Source of the DNA: Mycolicibacterium sp.
GTDB taxonomy: Bacteria > Actinomycetota > Actinomycetes > Mycobacteriales > Mycobacteriaceae
Length of the DNA stretch: 34,388 bases
Assembly: GCF_016462945.1 (NCBI RefSeq)
Contig: NZ_JAEMSG010000021.1
Location: 1-34,388, forward strand
Direction: 5' to 3'
Shown one piece after another: positions 7,658 to 15,181 of the stretch. How positions within the stretch are numbered: position 1 is the first letter of the stretch; every line of letters starts with the position of its first letter. Under the pieces are notes generated by a model. That model was not told the origin of the DNA. It searched no databases and saw only the letters and a program-made list of their open reading frames with translations. A program made the position numbers and the translations under genes.

Positions 7658-7683
7658 ACTCTAGGCCGAGAGACAAATCGGCC
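7658..7683 (-). promoter_or_regulatory. Leaderless-type promoter with inverted repeat for the small membrane protein
   Basis: On the minus strand, TAGAGT (complement of 7658-7663) is followed by six nucleotides and then the ATG. Directly upstream, GGCCGA (7664-7669) and TCGGCC (7678-7683) form a perfect 6-bp inverted repeat that fills the -10/-35 spacer. This is a natural place for a repressor or for DNA distortion. Confidence 0.5.
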
Positions 7684-7745
7684 CAACCCGCCACAATTTG
7701 GCCTGGGGGTGTCCTACGGGGTGACCTACCGGCAAGGTTCATGAC

Positions 7746-7751
7746 TACTAT
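7746..7751 (+). promoter_or_regulatory. Possible -10 box for kup
   Basis: TACTAT fits TANNNT, and TGACCT at 7722-7727 could serve as -35 with 18-nt spacing. This would give a leader of about 45 nt before the kup GTG. The 120 nt between the promoter of the small membrane protein gene and kup show nothing that looks like a ydaO (c-di-AMP) riboswitch. Confidence 0.25.
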
Positions 7752-7802
7752 TCAGCCATCGTCAGCGGTGATAGCGCCGTGTACCCGGAACAAGGACGGC
7801 CC

Positions 7803-9731
7803 GTGCCCGCAGATTCGTCGGTGTCGACGCCCACGGCTGCGCTGCCACTGCGCACCGGCCTGGTGGTGGGCGCACTCGGGGTGGTATTCGGCGATATCGG
7901 AACAAGCCCGATATACACCCTGCAAACCGTGTTCAACCCCGCCGATCCGCACCCGGTACCCATCAACATCGGCAATGTCTACGGGGTGGTGTCGCTGATC
8001 TTCTGGTCGGTGATGATCATCGTCACCCTGACTTACGTCAGCCTGATCATGCACGCCGACAACGACGGCGAGGGTGGCGTGATGGCGTTGATCACCCTCG
8101 TCCGTAAACTCGGCGACAAGTCCGGCGGACGCCTCGTCGCCGTGCTGTCCACGCTGGGAATCCTCGGCGCCGCACTGTTTTTCGGCGACAGCATGATCAC
8201 GCCCGCGATCTCGGTGCTCTCCGCGGTGGAAGGCCTCAAGATCGTCGACCCGCACCTCGGTGACTTCGTTATCCCGATCACCGCGATCATCATCATTGGG
8301 CTGTTCTCTGTGCAACGGCGCGGTACTGCGGCCGTCGGCCGGTTCTTCGGTCCGGTGATGGTGGTGTGGTTTCTCGTGCTCGGTTTCTGTGGCGTGCGCG
8401 GGATCGCCAGCCACCCGAAGATTCTGCGGGCGCTGTCCCCGACGTACGCGATCGAGTTCATGACCAGCCACTTCCACATTGCCTTCTTCGCGTTGGCGGC
8501 CGTCGTGCTGGCTGTCACCGGCGCCGAGGCGCTCTATGCGGATATGGGTCATTTCGGCCGTGTGCCGATCACCGTGGCCTGGCTCGGGCTGGCGTTGCCC
8601 GCGCTGGTGCTCAATTACTTCGGTCAGGGCGCACTGCTGCTGGGCGACGAGAGCGTGGTCAATGCGCCGTTTTTCCTGCTGGTTCCCGGCTGGGCACAGA
8701 TCCCGATGATTCTGCTGTCCACTGTTGCGACCGTCATCGCGTCACAGGCGGTGATCACCGGCGCCTACTCCGTGGCCACCCAGGCCGTCCGGCTCGGCTA
8801 CCTGCCCCGCTTACGGATGGCGCACACGTCGGAGTCCTCGATCGGCCAGGTCTATGTGCCGTGGATCAACGGCATGCTCATGGTCGGCGTGCTCGTCCTG
8901 GTCTTCGCCTTTCGCAGTTCAGCCTCACTCGGTTACGCCTATGGCATGGCGGTGACGGGCACCATCACCATCTCCACCCTGCTGTTCCTTTACGTCGCCC
9001 GCGCCCGGTGGCAGGCACCGGTGTGGGTGCTCGTCCTCGGCGGCGGCGCACTCCTCGTTGTGGACCTGATGTTCTTGGCGGCCAACTTCACCAAGCTGCT
9101 GCACGGTGCGTGGTTACCGCTGTTGGTCGGGTTGGTGATCTTCACCGTGCTGACCACCTGGCAGCGCGGTCAGGAGATCGCCGCTGTGGCCCGGGATAGG
9201 GCTGAGGGACCGCTGCGGGCGTTCATCGCCGACATCGACAACCGCGAACCGCCACTGCCCCGCATCCCGGGCACGGGGATCTTCCTGAGTCGCGGTGACG
9301 ACAATGCGCCGCTGGCGCTGCGTGCCACCGTCCACCACAATCACGTGCTACATGAGAATGTCGTCGTCGTCACGGTCGAGACTCCGCCGGTGCCCCGCGT
9401 GCCAGACACCGAGCGGATCGCACTCGTCGACGATCTGGGTGACCACGGGGATGGAATGTTCCTGGTGGTGGTCCGGTTCGGCTACATGGAGCGCCCGAAT
9501 GTTCCCCAGGCGCTTCGGTTGGTTGACAACATCCCGACCGGAGGGCCGATTGACGTCGACAACGCGTCGTATTTTCTGACCAGAATTGATCTCTGCGCGT
9601 CACCCGAACCGACAATGGCTCCGTGGCGCAAAAGGTTGTATATCGCCATCTCTCGCGTCGCAAGCGACAGCGGATACTTCAAGATTCCGCTGGATCAAGC
9701 CGTCATCATCGGCTCAAGGATCGAGGTCTAG
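7803..9731 (+). CDS. kup: Kup-type potassium uptake transporter
   Basis: A 642-residue KUP/HAK/KT transporter. The family signature GDIGTSPIYTL lies at residues 30-40 in the first membrane span. A long run of about twelve hydrophobic segments follows to roughly residue 460, including GDSMITPAISVLSAVEGL and the FFLLVPGW region. A soluble C-terminal domain of about 180 residues ends the protein. It mediates proton-coupled K+ uptake across the cytoplasmic membrane. I choose GTG 7803 because AAGGACG precedes it at a good distance; an in-frame GTG at 7779 would add eight residues and lacks a ribosome site. The flavoprotein gene starts 4 nt after its stop. No Trk/Ktr regulator is nearby. Confidence 0.95.
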   Translation: MPADSSVSTPTAALPLRTGLVVGALGVVFGDIGTSPIYTLQTVFNPADPHPVPINIGNVYGVVSLIFWSVMIIVTLTYVSLIMHADNDGEGGVMALITLVRKLGDKSGGRLVAVLSTLGILGAALFFGDSMITPAISVLSAVEGLKIVDPHLGDFVIPITAIIIIGLFSVQRRGTAAVGRFFGPVMVVWFLVLGFCGVRGIASHPKILRALSPTYAIEFMTSHFHIAFFALAAVVLAVTGAEALYADMGHFGRVPITVAWLGLALPALVLNYFGQGALLLGDESVVNAPFFLLVPGWAQIPMILLSTVATVIASQAVITGAYSVATQAVRLGYLPRLRMAHTSESSIGQVYVPWINGMLMVGVLVLVFAFRSSASLGYAYGMAVTGTITISTLLFLYVARARWQAPVWVLVLGGGALLVVDLMFLAANFTKLLHGAWLPLLVGLVIFTVLTTWQRGQEIAAVARDRAEGPLRAFIADIDNREPPLPRIPGTGIFLSRGDDNAPLALRATVHHNHVLHENVVVVTVETPPVPRVPDTERIALVDDLGDHGDGMFLVVVRFGYMERPNVPQALRLVDNIPTGGPIDVDNASYFLTRIDLCASPEPTMAPWRKRLYIAISRVASDSGYFKIPLDQAVIIGSRIEV

Positions 9732-9735
9732 TGAG

Positions 9736-10944
9736 ATGACCGAGTCAACGACATGCGTGATCGCCGGCGGCGGCCCGGCCGGCATGGTTCTCGGCCTACT
9801 GTTGGCCAGGGCCGGCGTCGAGGTCACGCTGTTGGAGAAGCACGCCGACTTCCTGCGCGACTTCCGCGGTGACACAGTGCATCCCAGTACCCTGCGACTG
9901 ATCGACGACCTCGGACTGTGGAGCCGGTTCGCCGAACTGCCGCAGAGTCGGGTGGAGCAGGGCGCGCTGATCGTCGACGGACGACCGTTGACCCTGGTCG
10001 ACTTCCGAAGGCTGCATCAGCCACACCCCTATATCGCGATGGTGCCGCAATGGGATCTGCTCACCATGCTCGCCGAGGCGGCCCAGGCCGAACCCACCTT
10101 CGCCCTGCGGATGAGTACCGAGGTCACCGGGTTACTGCGCGAGGGCGACCGGGTGACCGGTGTGCGCCACCGCGGACCCGACGGTGAGGGCGAACTGCGC
10201 GCCGATCTGACGGTGGCCTGCGACGGCCGCTGGTCGTTGGTTCGCCGCGAGGCCGGTCTGTCGACCCGGGAATGGCCGGTGCCGTTCGACGTGTGGTGGT
10301 TCCGACTGCCACAGGAGAAGCCCGGGCAGTACTCGCTGGTGCCCAGGATCGCCCCGGGACGGGTGCTCATCATCATTCCGCGCGAGGGCTACTTCCAGAT
10401 CGCCTACCTGATCCCGAAAGGGAAGGACGAGGCATTGCGGGCCCGCGGGCTGGAGACGTTCCGGCGTGAGGTCGCCGAACTCGTACCGGAGGCCGACGCG
10501 GCCCACATCCAGTCGTGGGACGACGTGAAATTCCTCGACGCACGGCTCAATCGCGCCCAGCGCTGGTACACCTCGGGCCTGCTGTGCCTCGGCGATGCCG
10601 CGCATGCGATGTCGCCGGTCGGCGGGGTCGGCATCAATGTCGCCGTTCAGGATGCCGTCGGTGCGGCCACCCTGTTGGCCGAACCGTTGCGCCGCGGCGG
10701 TGTGCGGACCCGCGACCTCGCGGCCGTGCAGCGTCGGCGACTCCCGCCGGCGGCGCTGACCCAACGGGTGCAGCGGACGTTGCACCGAACCCTGATCGGG
10801 CCGATCCTGGCCGGCAAGAACGCCGAGCCGCCCGCTGTGGCGACTGACCTGCTGCGCCGTTTGCCCTGGCTGACGGCGATCCCGGCCTACATCATCGGGG
10901 TGGGCGTGCGCCCTGAACGGGCGCCGGCCTACGCCCGGCGATAG
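9736..10944 (+). CDS. FAD-dependent monooxygenase (PHBH fold)
   Basis: A 402-residue flavoprotein. The ADP-binding GGGPAG is at residues 11-16. RGDTVHPSTL (near residue 45) and HPYIAMVPQWDL (near 97) are typical of the aromatic-hydroxylase group, and the second FAD motif GDAAHAMSP has Asp287. No membrane span or signal is present. By family it would use NAD(P)H and O2 to hydroxylate an aromatic or polyketide-like substrate, though oxidase or reductase members exist. ATG 9736 is chosen because it lies 4 nt after the kup stop and begins just before the Rossmann strand. Co-transcription with kup looks positional, with no obvious metabolic link. Confidence 0.88.
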   Translation: MTESTTCVIAGGGPAGMVLGLLLARAGVEVTLLEKHADFLRDFRGDTVHPSTLRLIDDLGLWSRFAELPQSRVEQGALIVDGRPLTLVDFRRLHQPHPYIAMVPQWDLLTMLAEAAQAEPTFALRMSTEVTGLLREGDRVTGVRHRGPDGEGELRADLTVACDGRWSLVRREAGLSTREWPVPFDVWWFRLPQEKPGQYSLVPRIAPGRVLIIIPREGYFQIAYLIPKGKDEALRARGLETFRREVAELVPEADAAHIQSWDDVKFLDARLNRAQRWYTSGLLCLGDAAHAMSPVGGVGINVAVQDAVGAATLLAEPLRRGGVRTRDLAAVQRRRLPPAALTQRVQRTLHRTLIGPILAGKNAEPPAVATDLLRRLPWLTAIPAYIIGVGVRPERAPAYARR

Positions 10945-10991
10945 CCCTCAGGTGTTCGACGTCACTGCCGCCGGGACCAGCCTCCGCCGCG

Positions 10992-11024
10992 AACCTACGG
11001 TATCGTAGGTTACTGGGCGGTAAC
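10992..11024. promoter_or_regulatory. Overlapping palindromes upstream of alpha/beta hydrolase (operator-like)
   Basis: AACCTACG (10992-10999) and CGTAGGTT (11004-11011) form a perfect 8-bp inverted repeat with a 4-nt centre. A second repeat, GTTAC (11009-11013) and GTAAC (11020-11024), overlaps its right arm. Both sit 20-50 nt before the GTG of the hydrolase gene, where a TetR-type repressor would block transcription. A run AGGAAGG (11027-11033) just downstream serves as ribosome site. Confidence 0.6.
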
Positions 11025-11042
11025 TTAGGAAGGACGGGTTCC

Positions 11043-11939
11043 GTGACGGATATGAAGTACCTCGAGCTCAATGGCGACCGGGTCGCCTACCGGGACGAAG
11101 GCCACGGTTCAGCGGTTTTGCTCATCCACGGGATGGGCGGCAGTTCGCAGACCTGGCGTGAGGTGCTGCCGCATCTGGCGGCCCGGCACCGGGTGATCGC
11201 GCCTGATCTGATTGGCCACGGGCAGTCCGATAAGCCGCGTACCGACTACTCGCTGGGCGCTTTCGCGGTGTGGCTGCGCGACCTTCTGGACCAGCTCGGC
11301 ATCTCGCGGGTGACGGTCGTCGGGCACTCACTCGGTGGCGGCGTCGCGATGCAGTTCGCACATCAGCATCCCGAGTACGTCGAACGGATGGTCCTGATCA
11401 GCAGCGGTGGACTGGGGTCCGAAGTCGGACGCACGCTGCGGCTGATGTCGGCGCCCGGCGCAGAATTCGTGCTGCCGGTGATTGCGCCGCAGAAGGTCGT
11501 GGCCGCCGGCGAGCGGCTGCGGGGCTGGCTGGCTTCGCTGGGAGTGCGCAGCGCCCAGGCCGACGAGACGTGGAGTGCCTACAGTTCGCTCTCCGACCCG
11601 AAGACCCGGATCGCTTTCCTGCGAACGTTGCGCTCCGTCGTCGACTACCGCGGCCAGTCGGTGAGCGCGTTCAACAAGATGCACTTCACCGCAGGGCTGC
11701 CCACGCTGCTGATCTGGGGCGAGCGGGACCGGTTGATCCCGACGGCGCACGGCCGGGATGCCCATGAGGCACTGCCCGGCAGCACTCTGGTGACACTCGA
11801 CGGCGTCGGGCACTTCCCGCACGTGGAGGCGCCACTGGCCGTCACCGACACCATCGACGACTTCATGGCCGCGACCCCACCCTGGCAGTGGCATCGGCCG
11901 GGCCGGCGCACGGACGTCGCCGACGCGCTTCGCTGCTGA
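11043..11939 (+). CDS. Alpha/beta-fold hydrolase
   Basis: A 298-residue alpha/beta hydrolase with the full catalytic triad. Nucleophile Ser96 is in GHSLGG (94-99), Asp229 is in GERDRLIP, and His257 is in GVGHFPH. The oxyanion strand HGMGGSSQTW lies at 29-38. There is no signal peptide. The C-terminal 30 residues are Trp/Arg-rich and unlike the core. The fold covers C-C bond hydrolases, esterases and epoxide hydrolases; it resembles M. tuberculosis Rv2715 in style. The GTG start is favoured by AGGAAGG, and an in-frame ATG at 11052 is the alternative. The palindromes upstream suggest inducible expression. It is convergent with vapBC. Confidence 0.88.
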   Translation: MTDMKYLELNGDRVAYRDEGHGSAVLLIHGMGGSSQTWREVLPHLAARHRVIAPDLIGHGQSDKPRTDYSLGAFAVWLRDLLDQLGISRVTVVGHSLGGGVAMQFAHQHPEYVERMVLISSGGLGSEVGRTLRLMSAPGAEFVLPVIAPQKVVAAGERLRGWLASLGVRSAQADETWSAYSSLSDPKTRIAFLRTLRSVVDYRGQSVSAFNKMHFTAGLPTLLIWGERDRLIPTAHGRDAHEALPGSTLVTLDGVGHFPHVEAPLAVTDTIDDFMAATPPWQWHRPGRRTDVADALRC

Positions 11940-12037
11940 CGCCGGCGCGGTACACGACGACCGCTGCCAGTTCTTCGCCTGTGCTGAGCTCATCACCCCG
12001 CGGCTGCTGCACCACCGCCGATCCTAGCGACCGGGAT

Positions 12038-12439
12038 TCACCCCGCCGTTCCGATGACCTCAATGCGACAAGCCGGACCGTGCGCGCGAGCCAACCGACC
12101 ATCGAGAGTCAGCAATGTGGCGTCGAACGCTTCGGCCAGGGCGACGTAGAACGCGTCCCAACCCCGGACTGAGTCGCGTAGATCCCAGGCGCGATCGATG
12201 ATCCATCGATGACCGAACCGCTCGCCGGGCCACTCGCGCAGGTCGGCAACTGCCTGCCCGGCGGCGGTCGCGTCGAGGTGTCCCCGTAGATGTTGAGCAC
12301 GGATCACCCCGAGAACCTCGACGTCAATCACATGCGGCGCGGCGTGGTCGGTGTCCCGCGCGAGACGGTCGGCGATCTCCCGGGCGCGCGGGGTATCTGC
12401 CACCACCTCGAACAGACATGACGCATCAACGACGAGCAT
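12038..12439 (-). CDS. vapC: VapC-type PIN-domain toxin ribonuclease
   Basis: A 133-residue PIN domain with the expected acidic residues: Asp5 (VVDAS), Glu41 (IDVEVLG), Asp95 (WDAFYVALAE) and Asp113 (LTLDGRLA). These coordinate Mg2+ for RNA cleavage, usually of tRNA or rRNA in mycobacteria. The ATG at 12439 overlaps the end of the antitoxin gene by 14 nt, the classic vapBC layout. A longer open reading upstream merely runs through the antitoxin gene in another frame. The toxin appears intact. The RNA target is not predictable from the sequence. Confidence 0.92.
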   Translation of the reverse strand: MLVVDASCLFEVVADTPRAREIADRLARDTDHAAPHVIDVEVLGVIRAQHLRGHLDATAAGQAVADLREWPGERFGHRWIIDRAWDLRDSVRGWDAFYVALAEAFDATLLTLDGRLARAHGPACRIEVIGTAG

Positions 12440-12671
12440 CTGGCCACTCGCCGCGCCACTCGTCGAGTGTGGCGAGGACGTCCGCCGTCGATACCGCGGA
12501 GGGACGCCGCCCGATCCGCGACAGCCACTGAGACATCGAAGGGCGCGATGCCAGCCGGGCGGCCTCCCGGCGCAGTAGCTCGGGCACGGTGATGCCTTCT
12601 TCGGCAGCACGGCGCAACAGCCCGGCGTAGACCTCATCGTCGATATCGCGGATCTGCACCGTTTTAGGCAT
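12426..12671 (-). CDS. vapB: VapB-type (FitA/RHH) antitoxin
   Basis: An 81-residue protein. The N-terminal ribbon-helix-helix DNA-binding region starts MPKTVQIRDIDDEVYAGLLRR and continues with AEEGITVPELLRREAA. A C-terminal tail with two Trp residues (SQWLSRI, then LDEWRGEW) would wrap the toxin. It precedes and overlaps vapC, so the pair is co-translated and presumably autoregulated through the repeat upstream. The -10 TATGGT lies 6 nt before the ATG, suggesting leaderless expression. Confidence 0.9.
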   Translation of the reverse strand: MPKTVQIRDIDDEVYAGLLRRAAEEGITVPELLRREAARLASRPSMSQWLSRIGRRPSAVSTADVLATLDEWRGEWPDARR

Positions 12672-12677
12672 ATCCGC

Positions 12678-12699
12678 ACCATAACATGCAGATACGCAT
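12678..12699 (-). promoter_or_regulatory. vapBC promoter and candidate operator
   Basis: On the minus strand, TATGGT (complement of 12678-12683) is followed by six nucleotides and then the vapB ATG. Immediately upstream, ATGC (12686-12689) and GCAT (12696-12699) form a short inverted repeat overlapping the -10/-35 spacer, where a VapBC complex would bind. The repeat is short, so the operator call is tentative. Confidence 0.45.
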
Positions 12700-12758
12700 C
12701 ACCGGAGCTCGCGTGGCTGCGGTGGCGAATTCAGGGCCGTCCGGCCTGCCTTCGCACG

Positions 12759-12764
12759 TAGGGT
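12759..12764 (+). promoter_or_regulatory. Leaderless -10 box for the BVMO-like gene
   Basis: TAGGGT fits TANNNT and is separated by six nucleotides from GTG 12771. This places the predicted transcription start on the start codon itself. It is the main reason for choosing GTG 12771 over the in-frame TTG 12765 or ATG 12786, none of which has a ribosome-binding site. Confidence 0.5.
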
Positions 12765-12770
12765 TTGCCC

Positions 12771-14357
12771 GTGCCCGCTTCGCTCATGCCGCCAGACGCC
12801 ACCGGACCCATCTTTGAGGTCGCCATCATCGGTGCCGGGCCTGGCGGTATCACCGCGGCGCACCTGTTGCAGCGCAACGGGATCGACGACTTCGTCATCC
12901 TCGAACGGGCCGGCGATGTCGGCGGGACGTGGCGCGACAACCACTACCCCGGACTGGCCGTCGACATCCCGTCGCTGTGGTACCAATTCCCGTTCGCGCG
13001 GGATCCGGGATGGTCGCGGCTGTTCGCCCCCGGCCCGGAGATCCACCGATACCTGCGCGAGGTGGCTGACCGGGAAGGCGTCTATCCCCATCTGCGGACC
13101 AACACCGAGGTTGTGCGCCAGGTGTGGGATGACGACGCGGCGCTATGGCGGCTGCAGATCGCCGACGGCAGCACCGTCGCGGCTCGTTTCCTGATCTCTG
13201 CGGTCGGCGGTTACATCAACGCCAAACCCGATATTCCCATCGAGGGCATCGCCGACTTCAGCGGCCGAGTCCTGCGCCCGAACGACTGGGACGACAGCTA
13301 TGACGTGCGCGGCAAACGGGTCGCGATCATCGGCACCGGATCCAGCGGCGTGCAGATCGCGGGCGCACTCGCCGGCGTTGTCGGTCACCTCGACGTCTAC
13401 CAGCGCACCCCGGCCTGGGTGCTACCGAAGATCGACTTCGACATCACCCCGCGGCTGCGCACCCTGTTGCGGGTTCCCGGCGTACTTCCGGCGATCGATT
13501 GGGCTGGCCGCTGGATGATGGATCTGCTCCTGGTGGGGCCGATCTGTCATCTTCTGTCGAGACTGTCCGAGCGAACCCTGAAGCGGGTGATGCCGCTCTA
13601 TGACGCCTACTGCCGCACGCTCTACCGGGGATTGCTGCGAGCAACCGTGCACGACAGGGCTACTCGGGCACAGCTGCTGCCCCGCTACGGCATCCTGGCC
13701 AAGCGCCCGGTGATCTCCAGTGCGTTCCTGCCGATCTTCAACCGCGACAACACCGCACTGGTCACCACGCCGATCGATCGCATCACCGAAACCGGCGTGC
13801 GCACCACCGACGGAGTCGAGCGGCCCGTCGATCTGATCGTCGCGGCAACGGGCTACGAACTATGGACCGACCCGGAGACCTACCGGCCGGGAACCATCGT
13901 CGGCCGCGCCGGGTTCGACTTGGCGGTGCAATACCGCACCCACGGCCTGCAGAGTTACGCCGGCAGTGCGCACCCGGGGTTGCCGAACCGCTGGGAACTG
14001 GTGGGCCCGGTCGGCTTTGTTGGCTTCGCCTGGTTCGACTACCTGCAGACGGTCACCGCCCACGCGGTGCGCGTGATCGCCGAGACCCGCCGGCGCGGAG
14101 CCGCGGCCGCCGAAGTGACGTCCGAGGCCTTCGACGAACGCAACCGCAAACTCGAGCGCCAGGGCCGGGCCATGCGGCTCTACTTCACCGAGTGCAACCC
14201 GGGGCTGAACACCTACTTCGTCAACTCTCTCGGGCAGGCCGTCTACTACCGGCCCGAAACCATCGCCGCCTCGAGGAAATTCAGCCGATCCTCGCCGCTG
14301 GCCGACTACGACTTCTCCACCATCGAGGCCTTCTCCACGACGGCGGCATCCGTATGA
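12771..14357 (+). CDS. Baeyer-Villiger-type flavin monooxygenase with altered fingerprint
   Basis: A 528-residue two-dinucleotide-fold flavoprotein. The FAD site GAGPGG is at residues 21-26. GTWRDNHYPGLAVDIPS at 52-68 is the typical BVMO block, and the NADPH site GTGSSG lies within VAIIGTGSSGVQ near 186. The BVMO fingerprint F-x-G-x3-H-x3-W appears at 163-173 as FSGRVLRPNDW, so the key His is Arg169 (codon 13275-13277, CGC). BVMOs insert oxygen next to ketones, but the change makes the activity uncertain. Its TGA overlaps the ATG of a mycofactocin-type dehydrogenase, suggesting an alcohol-to-ketone-to-ester sequence. Related proteins also include N- or S-oxygenases. Confidence 0.85.
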   Translation: MPASLMPPDATGPIFEVAIIGAGPGGITAAHLLQRNGIDDFVILERAGDVGGTWRDNHYPGLAVDIPSLWYQFPFARDPGWSRLFAPGPEIHRYLREVADREGVYPHLRTNTEVVRQVWDDDAALWRLQIADGSTVAARFLISAVGGYINAKPDIPIEGIADFSGRVLRPNDWDDSYDVRGKRVAIIGTGSSGVQIAGALAGVVGHLDVYQRTPAWVLPKIDFDITPRLRTLLRVPGVLPAIDWAGRWMMDLLLVGPICHLLSRLSERTLKRVMPLYDAYCRTLYRGLLRATVHDRATRAQLLPRYGILAKRPVISSAFLPIFNRDNTALVTTPIDRITETGVRTTDGVERPVDLIVAATGYELWTDPETYRPGTIVGRAGFDLAVQYRTHGLQSYAGSAHPGLPNRWELVGPVGFVGFAWFDYLQTVTAHAVRVIAETRRRGAAAAEVTSEAFDERNRKLERQGRAMRLYFTECNPGLNTYFVNSLGQAVYYRPETIAASRKFSRSSPLADYDFSTIEAFSTTAASV

Positions 14358-15181
14358 CGGCCATGGACCGCCCACTGGAAGGCAGGGTCGCCTACATCAC
14401 CGGTGGCGCCCGCGGTCAGGGCCGCGCACACTGCGTTCGGTTGGCCCGGGCGGGTGCGAGCATCGTGACCATTGACGCCTGCGGCCCGGTCGGCGCGCAC
14501 ATCGGCTATCCGCCCGCCCAGCCTGACGACCTCGCCGAGACGGTGCGGTTGGTCGAGGATGAGGGTGCCAAGATCTCCGCCGATCGGGTTGACGTCCGCG
14601 ACCTCGCCGGCCAGCAACGCGTAATCGCCCGTGCCATTGAGCAATTCGGCCGCCTCGATATCGTCGTCGCCAATGCCGGCGTGATGAGTTGGGGCCGCGC
14701 CTGGGAGATGCCCGCCGAGCAGTGGCAGGAAATGATCGATATCAACCTGACGGGTTTCTGGAACACCGTCAGGGCGACGGCACCGGCGATGATCACCGCG
14801 GGCCACGGCGGATCGATCATCGCGATCAGTTCGGCCGCGGGGATCAAGGCCGTCCCCGGCGCCGGCCACTACAGCGCGAGTAAGTTCGGCATCGTGGGCC
14901 TCACCAATTCCCTGGCAATCGAATTGGGCGAGTACGACATTCGCGTCAATTCGGTGCACACCTACGGTGTCGACACCGCACTCGGCAATGACCCGTCGCT
15001 GTACGCGACCTTCGAGAAGCACCCGCGCTTTGCGTACAGCTTCTCGCCGGGTGCACTGGAAACCGAGTCCCTGACTCCGCCCGAGCAGGTCAGCGAGATC
15101 GTGCTGTTTCTGGCCAGCGATGCCTCAGCGCTGATGACCGGCGCTCAGGTGGCAGCCGACAAGGGCTACCTGAAGATCTAG
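14354..15181 (+). CDS. Mycofactocin-coupled SDR family oxidoreductase
   Basis: A 275-residue short-chain dehydrogenase. The cofactor motif TGGARGQG is at residues 16-23, NAG at 107-109, the catalytic Ser near 159-160, and Tyr173/Lys177 in YSASK. Between strand 2 and the next helix there is the extended insert around DACGPVGAHIGYPPAQPDDLAETV, which is characteristic of mycofactocin-dependent SDRs that hold NAD(H) tightly. Such enzymes oxidise alcohols and pass electrons to mycofactocin; no mft gene is in the window. Start ATG 14354 overlaps the upstream stop (ATGA). Its stop TAG shares CTAG with the stop of the convergent acyl-CoA synthetase gene. Confidence 0.9.
   Translation: MTAMDRPLEGRVAYITGGARGQGRAHCVRLARAGASIVTIDACGPVGAHIGYPPAQPDDLAETVRLVEDEGAKISADRVDVRDLAGQQRVIARAIEQFGRLDIVVANAGVMSWGRAWEMPAEQWQEMIDINLTGFWNTVRATAPAMITAGHGGSIIAISSAAGIKAVPGAGHYSASKFGIVGLTNSLAIELGEYDIRVNSVHTYGVDTALGNDPSLYATFEKHPRFAYSFSPGALETESLTPPEQVSEIVLFLASDASALMTGAQVAADKGYLKI

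Noticed and set aside
7684-7802. c-di-AMP (ydaO) riboswitch before kup
   Set aside because: The leader is too short and lacks the conserved ydaO core elements; only a weak promoter candidate is visible.
12038-12671. VapBC plus neighbouring genes as a genomic island
   Set aside because: No integrase, transposase, direct repeats or tRNA at the borders, and base composition matches the flanks. It is an ordinary isolated toxin-antitoxin pair.
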